Below are positions 44,901-47,469 of a stretch of 47,469 bases of DNA, piece by piece. Position numbers and translations under genes: made by a program. Position 1 is the first letter of the stretch. Each line of letters begins with the position of its first letter. The notes beneath the pieces are model-generated. The model did not search any database. It was not told where the DNA came from and saw nothing but the letters and a program-made list of their open reading frames with translations. This DNA comes from Chloroflexota bacterium (lineage in GTDB: Bacteria; Chloroflexota; Anaerolineae; Caldilineales; Caldilineaceae), in NCBI GenBank assembly GCA_018969295.1, contig JAGWYN010000032.1, positions 1 to 47,469 on the forward strand. The letters are read 5' to 3'.

Positions 44901-45977
44901 ATGCTCGGACTGATCCCCAGATTGCCGCTGTACTGGGCTTTTCGGACCTTCGGCTGGCCCACGGTCAAACCCTTTTCGGTGGTGGTCAGCGTCTCCTTTC
45001 GCTGCAACTCCAAATGTCGAACCTGTGATGTCTGGCGCAAACCCAACGACGACCTCAGCGTCGAGGAATGGGAGCAGGTCTTTGCCCATCTCGGCAGGGC
45101 ACCGTTCTACATGACCTTCACCGGCGGCGAACCCTTTCTGCGCCCGGATCTGGACGACCTTGTGATCAGCGCCTACCGCCATTGCAGACCAGAGGTCATC
45201 ACGATCCCGACCAACGGCATGCTGACCGAACGGGTGGTCGAAAAAGTGGCACGCATCTGCCGCGAGTGCGCGACCAGCAGCATCGGCATCAACCTCAGCC
45301 TGGACGGGGTCGGAGACGAACACGACGACATCCGTGGGGTGGAAGGCAACTGGCAGCTGTCTCTGCAGACCTGGAAACGGCTCAAAGAACTGCAGAAGCA
45401 GCACAAGAACCTGGTGCTCACCGTGCACACCGTGATCAGCCGCTTCAATGCGCACCGCTTCCGCGCCATTCAGGAAGGGCTCCAATTCCTGGAACCGGAC
45501 TCCTACATCACCGAGGTGGCCGAGGAACGGGTCGAACTCGACACGATCGGCTGGGGCATCACCCCGCTGCCACAGGAGTACGATGCAATCGCCGATTTTC
45601 TCAGCCAACAGGCAAAACAAGCACCCGCCAAAGGCATTGCCCGTTTCACACAGGCGTTTCGCGCCCAGTACTACCAGCTGGCCAAACGCGTGCTGCACGA
45701 GCGAGACCAGGTCATCCCCTGCTACGCGGGCTGGGCCAGCGCCCACATTGCCCCCAACGGCGACCTGTGGAGCTGCTGCATTCGCGCCGAACAAGTCGGC
45801 AATCTGCGCCAGAGCGGCTACGACCTGATGCCCCTCTGGAAAGGACAGGCGATGGCGCAGCTGCGCGACAGCATCAAACGCAAAGAGTGCGCCTGCCCGA
45901 TGGCCAATGCCAACTACGCCAACATGCTGCTCCACCCCCCGACCGTCGCCAAAGTCATGCTGGATGTGATGACCTGA
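44901..45977 (+). CDS. Radical SAM protein with SPASM-like C-terminus
   Basis: 358 residues; ATG 44901. The cluster motif CNSKCRTC (about residues 36-43) is followed by MTFTGGEPFLRPDL and IPTNGML, typical of radical SAM enzymes without a B12 domain. The C-terminal part has CYAGWASAHIAPNGDLWSCC and a later KECACPMANAN, the C...C...CxC layout of SPASM or twitch domains that hold extra clusters. Family members oxidise or crosslink peptides or act on lipids. No precursor peptide gene is seen nearby. Hairpin and tandem repeats separate it from the previous pair, so it may be its own transcript. Confidence 0.87.
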   Translation: MLGLIPRLPLYWAFRTFGWPTVKPFSVVVSVSFRCNSKCRTCDVWRKPNDDLSVEEWEQVFAHLGRAPFYMTFTGGEPFLRPDLDDLVISAYRHCRPEVITIPTNGMLTERVVEKVARICRECATSSIGINLSLDGVGDEHDDIRGVEGNWQLSLQTWKRLKELQKQHKNLVLTVHTVISRFNAHRFRAIQEGLQFLEPDSYITEVAEERVELDTIGWGITPLPQEYDAIADFLSQQAKQAPAKGIARFTQAFRAQYYQLAKRVLHERDQVIPCYAGWASAHIAPNGDLWSCCIRAEQVGNLRQSGYDLMPLWKGQAMAQLRDSIKRKECACPMANANYANMLLHPPTVAKVMLDVMT

Positions 45978-46017
45978 GGCTGGCGCTCCAGCCCTCCCCA
46001 GACACAACCTTTGTCGC

Positions 46018-46045
46018 TTGACAGCCAGTCTGGCAGGTGTATGCT
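46018..46045 (+). promoter_or_regulatory. Promoter of comEC
   Basis: TTGACA at 46018-46023, 16-base spacer, TATGCT at 46040-46045. The start site would be near 46052, 35 bases before the TTG start codon. Confidence 0.55.
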
Positions 46046-46086
46046 GGAACAGAGGCGAAGAGGTGTCTCCGCTGGGGAGGTGCTGA

Positions 46087-47469
46087 TTGGCGCTGCTCTG
46101 CTGTGCTCTGGTCTATCTGGCTGGGATTGTGCTGGGCCGGCTGGCCTGGGAGGCTGGGCTGCTGGGCTGTGCGACGCCGGGCTGGCTCTGGCTGGTTCCC
46201 CTGGCCCTGCTGCCGCTGGCCCCGCTGCTTGACCGGCTGTACACGCCGCCGCCGGTGGCGCTGCGCTGGCCGACCCGCGCCGGTTTTGTGGTGCCCGGCC
46301 CGTCGCTCACGCCGGCGCTGGGAGCGGCCCTGCTGCTGTGCGGGCTCTCTGCTCTGCTGCGCTACGCAGTTCACCCTTTGACCCCCTGTTGGGACGCTGC
46401 GGACCTGGCCTACTACAACCTGCCTGCGGCCAGTGCCTTTGACCGGCAGGCAGAGCAGGTGACCCTGACCGGCTATGTCAGCAGCTATCCTCTCTCCGAC
46501 AAGACCCGCCAACATCTGCAGATCACAGTCGAGACCCTGGCTCTGGATGGGCGCAGCCGCTCCGTACAGGGCGTTCTGCGCACCAGTGTCGGGTTGCAGA
46601 CGGCCTATCTGTACGGTCAGCCGGTGCGCGCACGCGGGCGGCTGGTGGTCCCCCCCCGCTTTGCTACCTTCTCTTACCGGGAGTACCTGGCACGGCATGG
46701 GGTGCACAGCCTGCTCGAAGGGGCCCGGATCGAGCCGGCAGAGGGTGCCCGGCGTGGAGGGGAGCTGCTGCAAGCGCTGATGGGGCTGCGCCGTGCAGGG
46801 GAGACACTGATCAACCGCACCCTGCCAGAACCCTCTGCGGCGCTGGCCAACGGCATGCTGCTGGGAATCGATGCCGCCATCCCCGACACGCTGTACGAGC
46901 AATTCAACCTGACCGGGACAAGCCATGTGCTCGTCATTTCGGGCAGCAATGTTGCCATCCTGGCGACAGCGCTGCTGGCCCTGTTTCAGCGGCTGGCCGG
47001 TCGGCGCATGGCCGTCTACCCTACCCTGGCCGGAATCGGCGGCTACGCGTTGATGGTGGGCGGGGAGGCTGCGGTGCTGCGCGCCGCGCTGATGGGAAGC
47101 CTGGTCGTGCTGGCCAGCGCACTCAACCGCCGCTCCACGGCCATCGTGAGCCTGGCCGCGGCCTGCTGGGCCCTCACCCTCTTCAACCCGCTGATGCTGT
47201 GGGACACCGGCTTTCAGCTCAGCAGCCTGGCTACAGCCAGCCTGGTGCTTTTTTCGCCGGTCGTGGCAGGCTGGCTCCCAGCCTTGTCGAACCGTGCAGG
47301 GCAGCCCCCTCCAACCGTTCGCCCCCACAGTCTGGTACACCTCCTGGTGGTCGAGCCGCTGGTGACGACAGCCGCAGCCAGCATCCTGGTGCTGCCCTGG
47401 GTCGTCTGGGCCTTCGAACGGCTGAGCCTGGTCAGCCTGCTGGCCAATGTCGCGATCGCGGCAGCCCAA
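46087..47469 (+). CDS. comEC: DNA uptake channel protein ComEC/Rec2, 5' part
   Basis: 461 codons to the window end; the gene continues beyond. The start is TTG 46087, with GGGGAGG six bases upstream and an in-frame TGA directly before it, so no ATG start is possible. Two N-terminal hydrophobic segments (LVYLAGIVLGRLA, LWLVPLALLPLAPLL) precede a DUF4131-like OB-fold region (VTLTGYVSSYPL, VRARGRLVVPPRF). The competence domain begins with the hallmark GTSHVLVISGSNVAIL, then VLRAALMGSLVVL and LMLWDTGFQLSSLA. ComEC moves single-stranded DNA across the inner membrane in natural transformation. The C-terminal beta-lactamase-like domain, if present, lies outside the window. No comEA is adjacent. Confidence 0.92.
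   Translation, partial: MALLCCALVYLAGIVLGRLAWEAGLLGCATPGWLWLVPLALLPLAPLLDRLYTPPPVALRWPTRAGFVVPGPSLTPALGAALLLCGLSALLRYAVHPLTPCWDAADLAYYNLPAASAFDRQAEQVTLTGYVSSYPLSDKTRQHLQITVETLALDGRSRSVQGVLRTSVGLQTAYLYGQPVRARGRLVVPPRFATFSYREYLARHGVHSLLEGARIEPAEGARRGGELLQALMGLRRAGETLINRTLPEPSAALANGMLLGIDAAIPDTLYEQFNLTGTSHVLVISGSNVAILATALLALFQRLAGRRMAVYPTLAGIGGYALMVGGEAAVLRAALMGSLVVLASALNRRSTAIVSLAAACWALTLFNPLMLWDTGFQLSSLATASLVLFSPVVAGWLPALSNRAGQPPPTVRPHSLVHLLVVEPLVTTAAASILVLPWVVWAFERLSLVSLLANVAIAAAQ

Overview
The window is a GC-rich chromosomal segment of a bacterium most like a member of the Chloroflexota (Caldilinea/Anaerolineae-type). This placement is an inference. It rests on the mix of gene families (a GH127 sugar locus, DUF2203, caa3-type CtaG, B12-binding radical SAM proteins), frequent GTG and TTG starts, and secreted proteins ending in a YLP-type tail. 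No rRNA, tRNA, insertion sequence or CRISPR array is visible.

Layout. (1) 1-5877, + strand: the 3' end of an AbiEii-type nucleotidyltransferase, then pcm, an RmlD-type dTDP-rhamnose reductase, a GT2 glycosyltransferase, and a large HerA/VirB4-like ATPase with a coiled coil. (2) 9231-5963, - strand: a tightly packed operon with a 40-residue protein, a small membrane protein, a secreted M14 carboxypeptidase and a CtaG-like membrane protein. (3) 9353-19923: a carbohydrate locus. A - strand arm (ferritin-like protein, GHMP sugar kinase, GT2) and a + strand arm (Tat-exported lipoprotein, two CUT1 permeases, a GH127 beta-L-arabinofuranosidase, a LacI regulator) diverge from 13220-13549. Each of the two divergent promoters there has a LacI-type palindrome just downstream of its -10. 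(4) 19951-24995: a class-I-glutamine-amidotransferase-like peptidase C26 and a 1375-residue secreted beta-propeller/CARDB protein. (5) 33678-25171, - strand: a complete type III-A CRISPR effector operon (cas10, csm2, csm3, csm4, csm5, a CARF-HEPN csx1/csm6-like ribonuclease, cas6) with no cas1, cas2 or array in the window. (6) 33971-36216: a GNAT acetyltransferase and adenine deaminase. (7) 36376-45977: an iron-sulfur and radical SAM neighbourhood with a SufR-like regulator, MoaA, an IscA/HesB A-type carrier, an Nfu scaffold, DUF2203 and four further radical SAM proteins. (8) 46087-47469: the start of comEC, which opens with TTG and is cut by the window end.

How the parts may work together. 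In the sugar locus the ABC proteins would import arabinose-containing oligosaccharides, the cytoplasmic GH127 enzyme would release the pentose, and a galactokinase-like enzyme with an altered sugar-binding signature may phosphorylate it. The LacI protein is the obvious candidate to bind the two palindromes. In the type III locus the catalytic motifs of Cas10 (HD, GGDD), Csm3 (Asp39) and the CARF-HEPN protein (RxxxxH) are intact, so it looks active but depends on crRNAs from elsewhere. In the iron-sulfur region, the promoters of the SufR-like gene and of the first radical SAM operon share almost the same 33-base upstream block. This suggests a small iron-sulfur-responsive regulon that drives radical SAM enzymes, and it is the least familiar part of the window.
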